Shown here one piece after another: positions 28,376-38,591 of a stretch of 64,000 nucleotides of DNA (position 1 is its first letter; each line of letters begins with the position of its first letter). This stretch comes from Candidatus Desulfobacillus denitrificans. GTDB lineage: Bacteria > Pseudomonadota > Gammaproteobacteria > Burkholderiales > Rhodocyclaceae. The stretch spans positions 992,001 through 1,056,000 of the forward strand of contig AP021857.1 of assembly GCA_017347485.1 (NCBI GenBank), in the 5' to 3' direction. Under the pieces are notes generated by a model, which did no database searches, was not told the origin of the DNA, and saw only the letters and a list, made by a program, of their open reading frames with translations. The position numbers were made by a program, and so were the translations under genes.

Positions 28376-29545
28376 ATGTCGCACTTGATGAACACCTATG
28401 CCCGGCTCCCCGTGGCGTTCACGCACGGACGGGGTGCGCGGGTCTACGATGAAGCCGGTCGTGGCTATCTCGATGCCTTGGCGGGCATCGCAGTATCGAC
28501 GCTGGGCCATGCCCATCCGCGCCTGGTCAAGGCCATTGCCGAACAGGCCGGGCGCATCCTGCATGCCTCGAACATCTATCGCATCCGCGAGCAGGAACAG
28601 CTTGGCGATCGGCTGGCGACCCTCTCCGGCATGGACGAGGTTTTCCTCTGCAATTCAGGCTGCGAGGCCAACGAGGCGGCCATCAAGCTGGCCCGCATGT
28701 TCGGCCATCAGAAAGGCGTCGACGTGCCGGCCATCGTGGTCATGGAGAAGGCCTTCCACGGCCGCACCCTGGCCACGCTGTCGGCGACCGGCAATCGCAA
28801 GGTGCAGGCCGGCTTCGAGCCGCTGGTGGGCGGCTTCGTGCGCGTGCCCTTCGACGATCTTGCCGCCGTGGAGAACGTGGCCGCCAACAACCAGAACGTC
28901 GTTGCCGTGCTGCTCGAGCCGATCCAGGGCGAGGGCGGCATCCATGTCGCCCATGCGGAATACCTGAGCGGTTTGCGCCGCATTTGCGACGAGCGCGGCT
29001 GGCTGTTGATGTTCGACGAGATACAGTGCGGGCTTGGACGCACCGGCACCTGGTTCGCCAGCCAGCATGCCGGCGTCAGGCCTGACGTGATGACGCTGGC
29101 CAAGGGCTTGGGCTCGGGCGTGCCGATCGGCGCCTGCCTGGCGGCGGGTTCCGCCGCCGGCGTGTTCAAGCCGGGCAACCACGGCTCCACCTTCGGCGGC
29201 AACCCGCTCGCCTGTACGGCGGCCCTGACCACCCTGGCGGTGATCGAGGAGGATGGCCTGCTCAAGCGCGCCGCGACGCTCGGCAACAAGCTTCGCGCCG
29301 ACTTTGCCACGGCGCTGGAAGGCCAGGCCGGCATCGTCGCCATTCGCGGCGACGGCCTGATGATCGGCATCGAACTGGACCGGCCTTGCGGCGAGCTGGT
29401 GGCGCGGGCGCTCGAGCGCGGCCTGCTCATCAATGTCACCGCCGACAGGGTGGTGCGCTTGCTGCCGCCGTTGGTCTTCAGCGATGACGATGCGCGGGAA
29501 CTCGTTGCCCTTCTTGCCCCGCTGATACGCGAATTCCTTGCCTGA
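28376..29545 (+). CDS. argD: Acetylornithine aminotransferase
   Basis: PLP-dependent aminotransferase of arginine biosynthesis (N-acetylglutamate semialdehyde to N-acetylornithine). 389 residues from ATG 28376 (MSHLMNTYARLPVAF). Motifs: LCNSGCEANEAAIKLAR near 91, EPIQGEGGIH, MFDEIQCGLGRTG and the PLP lysine in TLAKGLGSGVPIGA. First gene of argD-argF-argG. In betaproteobacteria the same enzyme may also act in lysine synthesis. Confidence 0.94.
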   Translation: MSHLMNTYARLPVAFTHGRGARVYDEAGRGYLDALAGIAVSTLGHAHPRLVKAIAEQAGRILHASNIYRIREQEQLGDRLATLSGMDEVFLCNSGCEANEAAIKLARMFGHQKGVDVPAIVVMEKAFHGRTLATLSATGNRKVQAGFEPLVGGFVRVPFDDLAAVENVAANNQNVVAVLLEPIQGEGGIHVAHAEYLSGLRRICDERGWLLMFDEIQCGLGRTGTWFASQHAGVRPDVMTLAKGLGSGVPIGACLAAGSAAGVFKPGNHGSTFGGNPLACTAALTTLAVIEEDGLLKRAATLGNKLRADFATALEGQAGIVAIRGDGLMIGIELDRPCGELVARALERGLLINVTADRVVRLLPPLVFSDDDARELVALLAPLIREFLA

Positions 29546-29557
29546 GGACGGTCCGCC

Positions 29558-30481
29558 ATGGCCGCACCGAAGCATTTCCTGCAGCTGAAGGACTTAACCC
29601 GCGACGAGCTGGAGTACGTCTTCGCCCGCACGCGCTGGATCAAGGACAAGTTCAAACGCTACGAGCCGTACCACCCGCTGTTCGACCGCACCCTGGTGAT
29701 GATCTTCGAGAAGCAGAGCACGCGCACGCGGCTCTCCTTCGAGGCCGGCATGCATCAGCTCGGCGGCGCGGCGATCTTCCTCAGCACGCGCGACTCGCAG
29801 CTCGGCCGCGGCGAGCCGGTGGAGGACGCCGCCCAGGTCATCTCGCGCATGTGCGACATCGTCATGATCCGCACCTTCGAGCAGGACATCGTCGAGCGCT
29901 TCGCGCGCCATTCGCGCGTGCCGGTGATCAACGGCCTGACCAATGAATACCATCCCTGCCAGATTCTCGCCGACATCTTCACCTTCATCGAGCACCGCGG
30001 CTCGATTGCGGGCAGGACCGTGGCCTGGATCGGCGATTCCAACAATGTCTGCAACACCTGGCTGCAGGCGGCCGAGGTGTTCGGCTTCAACGTGCATGTG
30101 TCGACACCGCCCGGCTACGAAGTCGAGCCCGAGCGCGCCGGCCTCTTCGGCGACGACCACTACGAGGAGTTTTCCGATCCGATGGATGCCGTGCGCGGCG
30201 CCGATCTCGTCACCACCGACGTGTGGACCTCGATGGGCTTCGAGGCGGAGAACGAGGCGCGTCGCCGCGCTTTCGAGGACTGGCAGGTCGACGCCGAAAT
30301 GATGCGCATGGCCAAGCCCGATGCGCTCTTCATGCACTGCCTGCCCGCCCACCGCGGCGAGGAAGTCGCCGCCGAGGTGATCGACGGCCCGCACAGCGTG
30401 GTGTGGGACGAGGCGGAGAACCGGCTGCACACCCAGAAGGCCCTGATGGAGTGCCTGCTCCTCGGGCGCGTGAATTCCTGA
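29558..30481 (+). CDS. argF: Ornithine carbamoyltransferase
   Basis: Makes citrulline from ornithine and carbamoyl phosphate. 307 residues. The carbamoyl phosphate site is [20 protein letters not shown] near 50-69; [11 protein letters not shown] and the catalytic [11 protein letters not shown] are intact. Twelve bases after argD, same operon. Confidence 0.96.
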   Translation: MAAPKHFLQLKDLTRDELEYVFARTRWIKDKFKRYEPYHPLFDRTLVMIFEKQSTRTRLSFEAGMHQLGGAAIFLSTRDSQLGRGEPVEDAAQVISRMCDIVMIRTFEQDIVERFARHSRVPVINGLTNEYHPCQILADIFTFIEHRGSIAGRTVAWIGDSNNVCNTWLQAAEVFGFNVHVSTPPGYEVEPERAGLFGDDHYEEFSDPMDAVRGADLVTTDVWTSMGFEAENEARRRAFEDWQVDAEMMRMAKPDALFMHCLPAHRGEEVAAEVIDGPHSVVWDEAENRLHTQKALMECLLLGRVNS

Positions 30482-30500
30482 CCTTACGGCACTGGCAATC

Positions 30501-31748
<1,248 letters not shown>

Positions 31749-31762
31749 GGAGCCCGCCGGCA

Positions 31763-31984
31763 ATGCCCGGGACGGTCTTCGGCTACACCGAAGCGGAGAT
31801 CGCCGAGTTCGGCCTGACCTTCGGCCTGACGGCGTTTATCCTGTACATGCTGTTCATCATCGGCGAACTGGCCTGGAAGTCGAAGGCAGGCAAGACCGGA
31901 ACGTTCATTCTGTTTTTCGTATTGGCCTTCGGCATGCTCGGCTTCGTCGCCAAGGCCATCATCAAGAAAATGTGGGGGATCTGA
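31763..31984 (+). CDS. DUF2788 family small membrane protein
   Basis: 73 residues with two membrane segments (about 17-37 and 46-64) separated by [12 protein letters not shown]-terminus [18 protein letters not shown]. This matches the betaproteobacterial DUF2788 family of unknown function. ATG 31763 preceded by GAGGAG. One base separates its stop from the next start, suggesting co-transcription with ppnP and perhaps argG. Confidence 0.75.
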   Translation: MPGTVFGYTEAEIAEFGLTFGLTAFILYMLFIIGELAWKSKAGKTGTFILFFVLAFGMLGFVAKAIIKKMWGI

Positions 31985-31985
31985 G

Positions 31986-32297
31986 ATGTCGCAGTTCGAC
32001 AACGTATCCGTGGTGAAGAAGGCCAATGTCTATTTCGACGGCAAGTGCGTCAGCCACACCGTGCTCTTCGCCGACGGCACGAAGAAGACCGTCGGCGCGA
32101 TCTTTCCGTCGCAGCTCGTCTTCAACACTGCCGCGCCGGAAGTCATGGAGATCAATGCCGGCCGCTGCCGCGTGCGCCTGAAGGGGGAAAGTCAGTGGCG
32201 GGAATACGGCGCCGGCGAGCAGTTCAGCGTACCGGGCAACAGCAGCTTCGACATCGAGACGCTGGAGCTGCTCGATTACGTCTGCCACTTCAAATAA
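31986..32297 (+). CDS. ppnP: Pyrimidine/purine nucleoside phosphorylase PpnP (YaiE, DUF1255)
   Basis: Small cupin-fold enzyme, 103 residues, that phosphorolyses a wide range of nucleosides in E. coli. [20 protein letters not shown] at the start, [15 protein letters not shown] and the end [13 protein letters not shown] are typical. Family length and motifs are intact. Confidence 0.9.
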   Translation: MSQFDNVSVVKKANVYFDGKCVSHTVLFADGTKKTVGAIFPSQLVFNTAAPEVMEINAGRCRVRLKGESQWREYGAGEQFSVPGNSSFDIETLELLDYVCHFK

Positions 32298-32330
32298 GGG
32301 GCACCGTCTTACCCGCCAGCGGAGGAAGCC

Positions 32331-32816
32331 ATGCCGTCGTTCGATATCGTGTCCGAAGTCAATCAGGTCGAGTTGCGCAACGCCGCCGAGCAGTCGAACA
32401 AGGAGGTCGCCAACCGATTCGACTTCAAGGGCTCCGACGCCCGCATCGAGCAGGGCGAGGGCACGCTGACGCTGTTCGCCGACGACGAGTTCAAGCTCGG
32501 CCAGCTCTATGATGTCCTGACCGCCAAGCTGGCCAAGCGCAACGTGGACTTGCGCTACCTTGATCGCGGCGAGACCGAGAAAATCGGCGGCAACAAGGTC
32601 AAGCAGGTGGTGACGGTGAAGGAGGGCGTCGCCGGCGATCTGGCCAAGAAGATCGTCAAGGCCATCAAGGACAGCAAGCTCAAGGCGCAGGCCAGCATCC
32701 AGGGCGAGGCGGTGCGCGTCTCCGGCGCCAAGAAGGACGTGCTGCAGGAGGTCATCGCCCTGGTGAGGAAATCCGTCACTGACGTGCCGCTGCAGTTCAA
32801 CAACTTCCGCGACTGA
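32331..32816 (+). CDS. YajQ-family nucleotide-binding protein
   Basis: 161 residues; [20 protein letters not shown] and [19 protein letters not shown] are diagnostic. Two ferredoxin-like halves. Members bind cyclic di-GMP or other nucleotides; Xanthomonas YajQ acts with a transcription factor to control virulence genes. Its target here is unknown. The stop abuts the stop of the convergent amidotransferase gene with no gap. Confidence 0.93.
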   Translation: MPSFDIVSEVNQVELRNAAEQSNKEVANRFDFKGSDARIEQGEGTLTLFADDEFKLGQLYDVLTAKLAKRNVDLRYLDRGETEKIGGNKVKQVVTVKEGVAGDLAKKIVKAIKDSKLKAQASIQGEAVRVSGAKKDVLQEVIALVRKSVTDVPLQFNNFRD

Positions 32817-33524
32817 TCAGTCCCGCTTCAGGCCTTCGATCCAGCGCGTGTAGATGCGGTCGGCGACGGCGTTGAGTGCCGCTACCCTCGGCGCCATGCC
32901 TGCCTGCATGGTCGCCGGTGCCTGCACCGCGGGGCTCCGGGCGGCGGCGATTTCCCCGGCGCCGTCGATGCACCATTGCCGGATCATCTCCTCCGTCATC
33001 TCGACGTGGCACTGCATGCCGAAGGTCTTGCCCAGCGCATAGGCCTGGTTGGCGCAGTGCGCGCTCTCCAGCAGGCGCGCGGCGCCGGGGGGAATGCTGA
33101 AGGTCTCGCCGTGCCAGTGGAACGTCTCGAAGCCGGCGAGGTTGCCGAACCAGTCGCGCGCGGGAGGGTTGTCGAGCACGCGCACCGGGCCCCAGCCGAT
33201 CTCCTTCACCGGATTCCGCGTGATGGTGCCGCCGAGCGCCTTGGCGATGAGCTGGCCACCCAGGCAATGGCCGAGCACCGGCAGGCCGGCGGCGACGGCG
33301 GCGCGGATTAGCGCACACGATTGCGCTATCCAGGGCAGCGGATCATTGACGCTCATCGGCCCGCCCATGAAGACCAGCCCGGAGAAGTCGTCGACGCCGT
33401 CAGGCACGGTCTCCAGCTCGTCGATGCGGATTAGCGTCCAGGGGATCGAGTGACGGTCCAGGAATGTGGCAAAATAGCCCGGACCCTCGGTGGGGAAATG
33501 GCGGAAGATGGCGACGGGTTTCAC
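32817..33524 (-). CDS. Class I glutamine amidotransferase-like protein (GuaA-N type)
   Basis: 235 residues from GTG 33524 (VKPVAIFRHFPTEGPGYFA). Triad residues are visible: Cys in VLGHCLGGQLIAKALGG near 87, and His with Glu in MQCHVEMTEEMI. GLVFMGGPMSVNDP forms the oxyanion region. Stand-alone proteins of this kind hydrolyse glutamine or gamma-glutamyl compounds, and the substrate is not known here. The start lies inside the 5' end of the divergent aspartyl protease gene, and no ribosome site is obvious. Confidence 0.85.
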   Translation of the reverse strand: MKPVAIFRHFPTEGPGYFATFLDRHSIPWTLIRIDELETVPDGVDDFSGLVFMGGPMSVNDPLPWIAQSCALIRAAVAAGLPVLGHCLGGQLIAKALGGTITRNPVKEIGWGPVRVLDNPPARDWFGNLAGFETFHWHGETFSIPPGAARLLESAHCANQAYALGKTFGMQCHVEMTEEMIRQWCIDGAGEIAAARSPAVQAPATMQAGMAPRVAALNAVADRIYTRWIEGLKRD

Positions 33525-34182
33525 GAAGAATGGGTGGTTGGGGCGGCTGGCGAATTCTAGCCTGTGCGCGCTGTTCTGCGCATTGGCCGTGCAGCCGGCC
33601 CGGGCTGCCGATGTCGGCGTGGTCGGCCTGTTTCCCGGCAAGGCCGTTCTGGTCATCGACGGCGGCGCGCCGCGTACCGTGCCGGTCGGCGCCAACATTG
33701 GCGGTGTCAGGCTGATTGCCGTGGATCAGGACAGCGCCACGGTGGAGATCGGCGCCAGGCGCCAGCGACTGGCCATCGGCCAGCACGCCCATGCCGGCGG
33801 CGACGGCGGCGGTGCCCAGACCACCAGCCTGACGGCGGACGGCCGCGGCCATTTCATCACCACCGGCACGGTCAACGGCGCGACCATCCGCTTCATGGTG
33901 GACACCGGCGCCACCAGCGTCGCCCTCGGCGCCTCCGATGCGCGCCGGGCCAACGTCAGCATCGCCAATGCCCGCCCGGTCATGGTGCAGACGGCCAACG
34001 GCATCACGCCCGCCTGGGTGGTGACGCTTGCCACCGTGCGCGTCGGCGATGTCACCCTGAACGAGGTCGAGGGGATCGTTCATCAGCACGACATGCCGGT
34101 GGCCCTCCTCGGCATGAGCTTCCTCAACCGCATGGAAATGAAGCGCGACGGCCAGACCATGACGCTGCGCAAGCGCTATTGA
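33508..34182 (+). CDS. Retropepsin-like aspartyl protease, secreted (TIGR02281 type)
   Basis: 224 residues from ATG 33508; GTG 33490 is an alternative. Signal peptide ending QPARA, followed by ADVGVVGLFPGKAVLVIDGG, a pilus-assembly-like domain, then the single-domain aspartyl protease with catalytic FMVDTGATSVALG near 131-143 and a hydrophobic GMSFLNRMEMKRDGQ. Members are thought to work as dimers, as retroviral proteases do. Substrate unknown. The 5' end overlaps the start of the opposite-strand amidotransferase gene. Confidence 0.87.
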   Translation: MATGFTKNGWLGRLANSSLCALFCALAVQPARAADVGVVGLFPGKAVLVIDGGAPRTVPVGANIGGVRLIAVDQDSATVEIGARRQRLAIGQHAHAGGDGGGAQTTSLTADGRGHFITTGTVNGATIRFMVDTGATSVALGASDARRANVSIANARPVMVQTANGITPAWVVTLATVRVGDVTLNEVEGIVHQHDMPVALLGMSFLNRMEMKRDGQTMTLRKRY

Positions 34183-34185
34183 CCC

Positions 34186-34803
34186 TTGAGAGCCTGGCCA
34201 CATTCCCTGCATCCGGATGCCGGTGCACCGACGGCCGACTGGCTGCGGCGTCGCCTTGCCGGCCCGCGCCAGTTGAAGGCGGTGGAGGAGGACGCCGTGC
34301 CGCCGGGGTTGACGCCTGCTGCGGTGCTGGTGCCGGTCATCGAGCGTTCGGAAGGGCTGACGGTGTTGTTTACCCAGCGCACCGCCCATCTCCATGACCA
34401 CGCCGGGCAGGTGAGTTTTCCCGGTGGACGCTGCGAAGTTACCGATGTCTCCCCGACCTTTACTGCGCTGCGCGAGACGACGGAGGAGATCGGTCTCGCT
34501 TCCGAACTCGTCGAGGTGCTCGGCCTGCTGCCCGAATACCGCACCGGGACCGGCTTCAGCGTCACGCCGGTGGTCGGCCTGGTGCGGCCGCCCTTCGAAC
34601 TCAACCCGGACAGCTTCGAGGTGGCCGAGGTCTTCGAAACGCCGCTCGCCTTCCTGCTCGACCCGGCCAATCACCAGCGCCACAGCATGGAGATCGGCGG
34701 CGTCATGCGCCACTACTACGCCATGCCGTATGAAGGGTATTTCATCTGGGGCGCCACGGCCGGCATGCTGGTGAGCCTGTACCGCCTGCTCTACGGCGAG
34801 TAA
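34186..34803 (+). CDS. Nudix hydrolase, CoA pyrophosphatase (NudL/YeaB type)
   Basis: 205 residues from TTG 34186, three bases after the protease stop. The CoA-specific motif LFTQRTAHLHDHAGQVSFPGG is followed by the Nudix box with TALRETTEEIGL. The family cleaves CoA and acyl-CoA to 4'-phosphopantetheine derivatives and 3',5'-ADP. The TTG start is the best option by spacing, but ATGs further in would remove part of the N-terminus only. Confidence 0.88.
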   Translation: MRAWPHSLHPDAGAPTADWLRRRLAGPRQLKAVEEDAVPPGLTPAAVLVPVIERSEGLTVLFTQRTAHLHDHAGQVSFPGGRCEVTDVSPTFTALRETTEEIGLASELVEVLGLLPEYRTGTGFSVTPVVGLVRPPFELNPDSFEVAEVFETPLAFLLDPANHQRHSMEIGGVMRHYYAMPYEGYFIWGATAGMLVSLYRLLYGE

Positions 34804-34852
34804 TGCGATAATCGATCCGTCAGTCAGCCGTCCCCTCCCCACCGCTTATTCC

Positions 34853-35776
34853 ATGACCATCATTTCCCTCATCGTCGTCCTGCTGCTGGAGCAGGTGCGC
34901 CCGTTGGCGGAGCGCAAGGCGGTGGCCGTGCCGTTGTCGCACTACGCACGCTTCTTCGAGGGGCATTTCAACGACGGCCAGGCGCGCCATGGCATGATCG
35001 CCTGGCTGCTGGCGGTGTTGCCGGCGACGATCGCCTGCGCCGCCGTCTATCTGGCGGTGATGGCGGTGAATCCGCTGCTCGGTTTCGTCTGGAATGTGGC
35101 GATCCTTTATCTGGCCCTGGGCTTCCGCCAGTTCAGCCACTACTACACCGACATCCACCTAGCCCTGCGCATGGGCGAGACGGAACGCGCGCGGGCGCTG
35201 CTCGGCGAGTGGCGCGGCCGTTCGGCCGACGGCCTCGGCACCACCGAGATTGCCCGCCTGGCGATGGAGGAGGCGCTGGTCGCCTCGCATCGCCATGTCT
35301 TCGCCGTGGTGGTGTGGTTCGTCCTGCTGCCGGGACCGGCCGGCGCCCTGATGTATCGCCTGGCGTATTATTTTTTCCGCCATTGGGGTGTACGGCGCGA
35401 CGCCGAGTTCGGCACCTTCGGCCGCTTTGCCGACAAGGCGTTCGCCGTCATCGACTGGCTGCCGGTACGCATCACGGCAACCTTCTTCGCCATTGTCGGC
35501 GATTTCGAGGATGCAATTTATTGCTGGCGCACCCAGGCGGCGCGCTGGCCGGACGAGGCAGCGGGTATACTGCTGGCAAGCGGTGCCGGCGCGCTGGGCG
35601 TGCGCCTGGGCATGCCGATAGTCGAATCGGGCGAAGTGACGGAAAGACCCGAGCTGGGGCTGGGAGAGGAGGCCGACGCCGATTTCATGCAGAGCGGAAT
35701 CGGACTGGTCTGGCGCACATTGGTGCTCTGTCTGTTGTTGCTGGCGCTGCTGGGCATCGCCAGCTGGGCAGGTTGA
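34853..35776 (+). CDS. CobD/CbiB-family integral membrane protein
   Basis: 307 residues, several membrane segments, with VLLLEQVRPL at the start and HYYTDIHLALRMGETERARALLGEW plus GRFADKAFAVIDWLPVRITA, the CbiB-like core. True CbiB builds adenosylcobinamide phosphate, but no other cobalamin gene is near. This long betaproteobacterial form is common without a B12 operon, so its substrate may differ. MTIISLIVVL start at ATG 34853. Confidence 0.72.
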   Translation: MTIISLIVVLLLEQVRPLAERKAVAVPLSHYARFFEGHFNDGQARHGMIAWLLAVLPATIACAAVYLAVMAVNPLLGFVWNVAILYLALGFRQFSHYYTDIHLALRMGETERARALLGEWRGRSADGLGTTEIARLAMEEALVASHRHVFAVVVWFVLLPGPAGALMYRLAYYFFRHWGVRRDAEFGTFGRFADKAFAVIDWLPVRITATFFAIVGDFEDAIYCWRTQAARWPDEAAGILLASGAGALGVRLGMPIVESGEVTERPELGLGEEADADFMQSGIGLVWRTLVLCLLLLALLGIASWAG

Positions 35777-35797
35777 TTTCCTTTCAGGAGTGACGAA

Positions 35798-36985
35798 ATG
35801 GCTGACAAAAGAGAAGTGGTGGTACTGAGCGCCGTGCGCAGCGCGGTGGGCACCTTCAGCGGCGCGCTTGCCGGCATGGAGCCGGCCGAGCTTGGCGGCT
35901 TGGTGTTCAAGGAGGCGATTGCCCGTTCCGGCGTGGATCCGAAGCAGATCGGCTTTGCCACGGTCGGCAATTGCATCCCGACTGAGTCGCGCTACGCCTA
36001 TGTGGCGCGGGTGTCGACCATCCAGGCCGGCATGTCGATGGACTCGGTGGCGTTCGCGGTCAACCGCCTGTGCGGCTCGTCGCAGCAGGCCATCGTCAGC
36101 TCGGCGCAGGCCATCCTGCTCGGCGACGCCGATTTCGCGCTCGGCGGCGGCGTCGAAGTGATGTCGCGCGGCGCCTACCTGATGCCGACGCTGCGCTCGG
36201 GCGCGCGCATGGGCGACACCCAGGCGATCGATGCGATGGTCGCCGTGCTGACCGACCCGTTCGGCGTCGGCCACATGGGCATCACCGCCGAGAACCTGGC
36301 GGCCAAGCACGGCATTACCCGCGAGCAGCAGGACGCCTTCGCCGTCGAATCGCAGAACCGCGCGGCGAAAGCCATCGCGGAGGGCCGCTTCAAGTCGCAG
36401 ATCGCGCCGATCACCCTGAAGACCCGCAAGGGCGACGTGGTGTTCGACACCGACGAGCATCCGCGCGCCGGCACGACGATGGAGACGCTGGCCAAGATGA
36501 AGCCGGCCTTCAAGAAGGACGGCACGGTGACGGCCGGCAACGCCTCGGGCATCAACGACGCCGCCGCTGCGCTGATTCTGGCCGATGCCGCCAAGGCGGC
36601 TGCCGGCGGCCACAAGCCGATCGCGCGCCTGGTCGCCTATGCCATCGCCGGCGTGCCCAACGACGTCATGGGCGAGGGCCCGATCCCGTCGACCAAGGTC
36701 GCGCTCGCCAAGGCCGGCCTGACGCTGGACAAGATCGACGTCATCGAGTCCAACGAGGCCTTCGCCGTGCAGTCGCTGACCGTGGCCAAGGGCCTCGGCT
36801 TCGACCCTGCCAGGACCAACGTCAACGGCGGCGCCATCGCCCTCGGTCATCCGGTCGGCGCCACCGGCGCGGTGATCGTCACCAAGCTGCTGCACGAACT
36901 GATCCGCAGCAACGGCCGCTACGGCATCGCCACCATGTGCATCGGCGGCGGCCAGGGCATCACGACGATCTGGGAGCGTGTCTGA
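35798..36985 (+). CDS. Acetyl-CoA C-acyltransferase (thiolase, BktB/PhaA type)
   Basis: Condenses two acyl-CoA molecules or cleaves 3-ketoacyl-CoA. 395 residues with all catalytic residues: nucleophilic Cys in NRLCGSSQQAIVS near 90, His in GGAIALGHPVGATGA near 350 and Cys in MCIGGGQGI near 380. The CGSSQQ variant differs from the usual CGSGLQ around the nucleophile. Could serve polyhydroxyalkanoate synthesis or fatty-acid degradation; no phaB or phaC is adjacent. Confidence 0.92.
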   Translation: MADKREVVVLSAVRSAVGTFSGALAGMEPAELGGLVFKEAIARSGVDPKQIGFATVGNCIPTESRYAYVARVSTIQAGMSMDSVAFAVNRLCGSSQQAIVSSAQAILLGDADFALGGGVEVMSRGAYLMPTLRSGARMGDTQAIDAMVAVLTDPFGVGHMGITAENLAAKHGITREQQDAFAVESQNRAAKAIAEGRFKSQIAPITLKTRKGDVVFDTDEHPRAGTTMETLAKMKPAFKKDGTVTAGNASGINDAAAALILADAAKAAAGGHKPIARLVAYAIAGVPNDVMGEGPIPSTKVALAKAGLTLDKIDVIESNEAFAVQSLTVAKGLGFDPARTNVNGGAIALGHPVGATGAVIVTKLLHELIRSNGRYGIATMCIGGGQGITTIWERV

Positions 36986-37007
36986 CGCGGTATCCGGCGA
37001 TGCTTTG

Positions 37008-37035
37008 GAAATGGGCCGGGCGACCGGCCCATTTC
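37008..37035. terminator. Bidirectional terminator with GCGA loop
   Basis: Perfect 12-bp stem GAAATGGGCCGG/CCGGCCCATTTC (37008-37019, 37024-37035) with loop GCGA, between the convergent thiolase and TRIC-channel genes. The right arm runs into the stop codon of the latter. Confidence 0.78.
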
Positions 37036-37648
37036 ATTCGCGCTCGGAATAGGTGGGCAGGGTGATGCGGTAGGCCATGGCGAGCAGGCGCGCGGCGAGC
37101 ACCGCCGCCATGCCGCTCCAGGCGGCGGTGACCGCGGAGACGTCGAGCGCCTGCAGGCCGATAAGGGTCAGCGCGCCGAGCCAGGCGGCCGAAGCGTAGA
37201 GCTCGCCGCGCACGAAAATCAGCGGCACTTCGTTGCAGAGCACGTCACGCAGCACGCCGCCGACGACGCCGGTGATGACGCCGAGCAGACTCGCCGCCAG
37301 CCAGGGCGCCTGCCATTCCAGCGCGACCTGTGTGCCGACGATGGTGAACAGCGCCAGGCCGACCGCGTCGGGGATGAGGAACAGGCGCGGCGGCAGGCGC
37401 AGGCCGCGCACGGCAAAAAAGACCGCCAGCGTCGTCGCCAGGGCGACGACGAGGTAAGTCTGGTCGCCGATCCAGAACACCGGCCGGTCCAATAGCAGAT
37501 CGCGCACGGTGCCGCCGCCCAGCGCAGTGGCGCAGCCCACCGTCGTCACGCCGACGAGGTCCATCTGCTTGCGGCCGGCGTCGAGCACCCCGGTCAGGGC
37601 ATTTACAGCGACGGCAGCCAGGCCGATCCAGTAGAGCAGATTTTCCAT
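37034..37648 (-). CDS. TRIC-type cation channel family protein (UPF0126, YadS-like)
   Basis: 204 residues, seven membrane segments in two repeated halves: GLAAVAVNALTGVLDAGRK with DLVGVTTVGCATALGGGTVRDLLL, and DAVGLALFTIVGTQVAL with LLGVITGVVGGVLRDVLCNEVP. The GGGxxRD motif in each half is diagnostic. Bacterial members form trimeric, potassium-permeable channels in vitro; physiological role unclear. ATG 37648. Confidence 0.9.
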   Translation of the reverse strand: MENLLYWIGLAAVAVNALTGVLDAGRKQMDLVGVTTVGCATALGGGTVRDLLLDRPVFWIGDQTYLVVALATTLAVFFAVRGLRLPPRLFLIPDAVGLALFTIVGTQVALEWQAPWLAASLLGVITGVVGGVLRDVLCNEVPLIFVRGELYASAAWLGALTLIGLQALDVSAVTAAWSGMAAVLAARLLAMAYRITLPTYSERE

Positions 37649-37672
37649 GCAGGGCGAGTGTAGCGGTTTTGC

Positions 37673-37696
37673 CGCCGTGCCGCAGCGACTGACTTT
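37673..37696 (+). repeat. 24-bp exact repeat containing CTGACTTT (copy 1)
   Basis: Identical over 24 bases to 47853-47876 inside addB. This copy lies in the short gap after the rsgA stop and upstream of the TRIC-channel gene, so here it is non-coding, while the other copy encodes AVPQRLTF. Confidence 0.75.
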
Positions 37697-37698
37697 TC

Positions 37699-38583
37699 TT
37701 ATTTGCCGCTGCTGGCGCAGATGGCGTGGAACTGCTCGAGGCGGCGCGCGCCGATGGCGCCGGCGGCGACGGCGATGCGCAGGGCGCAATCCGGCTCGTG
37801 TTCGTGGCGGCAGTCGCGGAAGCGGCACTTGTCGAGGTAGGGGTGGAATTCGCGGAAGCCTTGCTCGATCTCGGCGCGGGAAAGGTGCGCCAGGCCGAAC
37901 TCCTGCATGCCAGGACTGTCGATCAGGCTCGTGTCCTCGTCAAGCCGATACAGCCGCGCATGGGTGGTGGTGTGCTTGCCGGAATCCAGCGCCTCGGAAA
38001 TCTCGCGCACGGCCGCCTGGGCTTCGGGCAACAGGGCGTTGATCAGGGTGGACTTGCCCATGCCGGACTGCCCGACAAGAACGCTGCGCTGCCCGGCAAG
38101 GTAGTGGCGCAGTACTGCTGCGTCGCGCCTCGCGCACAGTTCCACCACCGGGTAGCCAAGCGCACGGAAGGACGCGAGCTGCTGCCGGGCGGCTTCGATG
38201 CGATCGGCGAGATCGGTCTTGTTCAGCACGATCAGCACGCGCATGTGCTGCTGCTCGGCGGCGACGATGCAGCGCGTCACCAGTTCGTCGCTGAAGGAAG
38301 GCTCGGCGGCGACGACGATGGCTGCCTGCGTGGCATTGGCGACGATGAGCTTCTGGCGGAAGGCGTCGCTGCGGTAGAGCAGGGTGCGGCGCGGCGCCAC
38401 TTCGGCGATGACGCCGTGGTCGGGTGACGAGAGCTCGACCCTGACGCGATCGCCGCAGGCGACGTGGCTTTTCTTGCCGCGCGGATAGCAGAGGGCGAGG
38501 CCGCCGCCGTCGAGCTCGATTTCGTATTGCCGGCCGAAGGCGGCGACGACGGTGCCTTCCGAAAAAGTCGGTTTCCGCGGCAC
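37699..38583 (-). CDS. rsgA: Ribosome small-subunit-dependent GTPase RsgA
   Basis: Circularly permuted GTPase for late 30S assembly, 294 residues. Order as expected: OB fold (EGTVVAAFGRQYEIELDGGG), G4 LIVLNKTDLAD, G1 GQSGMGKSTLINALLP, switch THARLY, G3 LIDSPGMQEFG, then the zinc site CRFRDCRHEHEPDC. Start taken at GTG 38583 (VPRKPTFSEG), nine bases after the M48 gene stop. Same strand as the protease gene, probably one operon; in many genomes rsgA is also near orn, as here. Confidence 0.93.
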   Translation of the reverse strand: MPRKPTFSEGTVVAAFGRQYEIELDGGGLALCYPRGKKSHVACGDRVRVELSSPDHGVIAEVAPRRTLLYRSDAFRQKLIVANATQAAIVVAAEPSFSDELVTRCIVAAEQQHMRVLIVLNKTDLADRIEAARQQLASFRALGYPVVELCARRDAAVLRHYLAGQRSVLVGQSGMGKSTLINALLPEAQAAVREISEALDSGKHTTTHARLYRLDEDTSLIDSPGMQEFGLAHLSRAEIEQGFREFHPYLDKCRFRDCRHEHEPDCALRIAVAAGAIGARRLEQFHAICASSGK

Positions 38584-38591
38584 GGCGAGGC

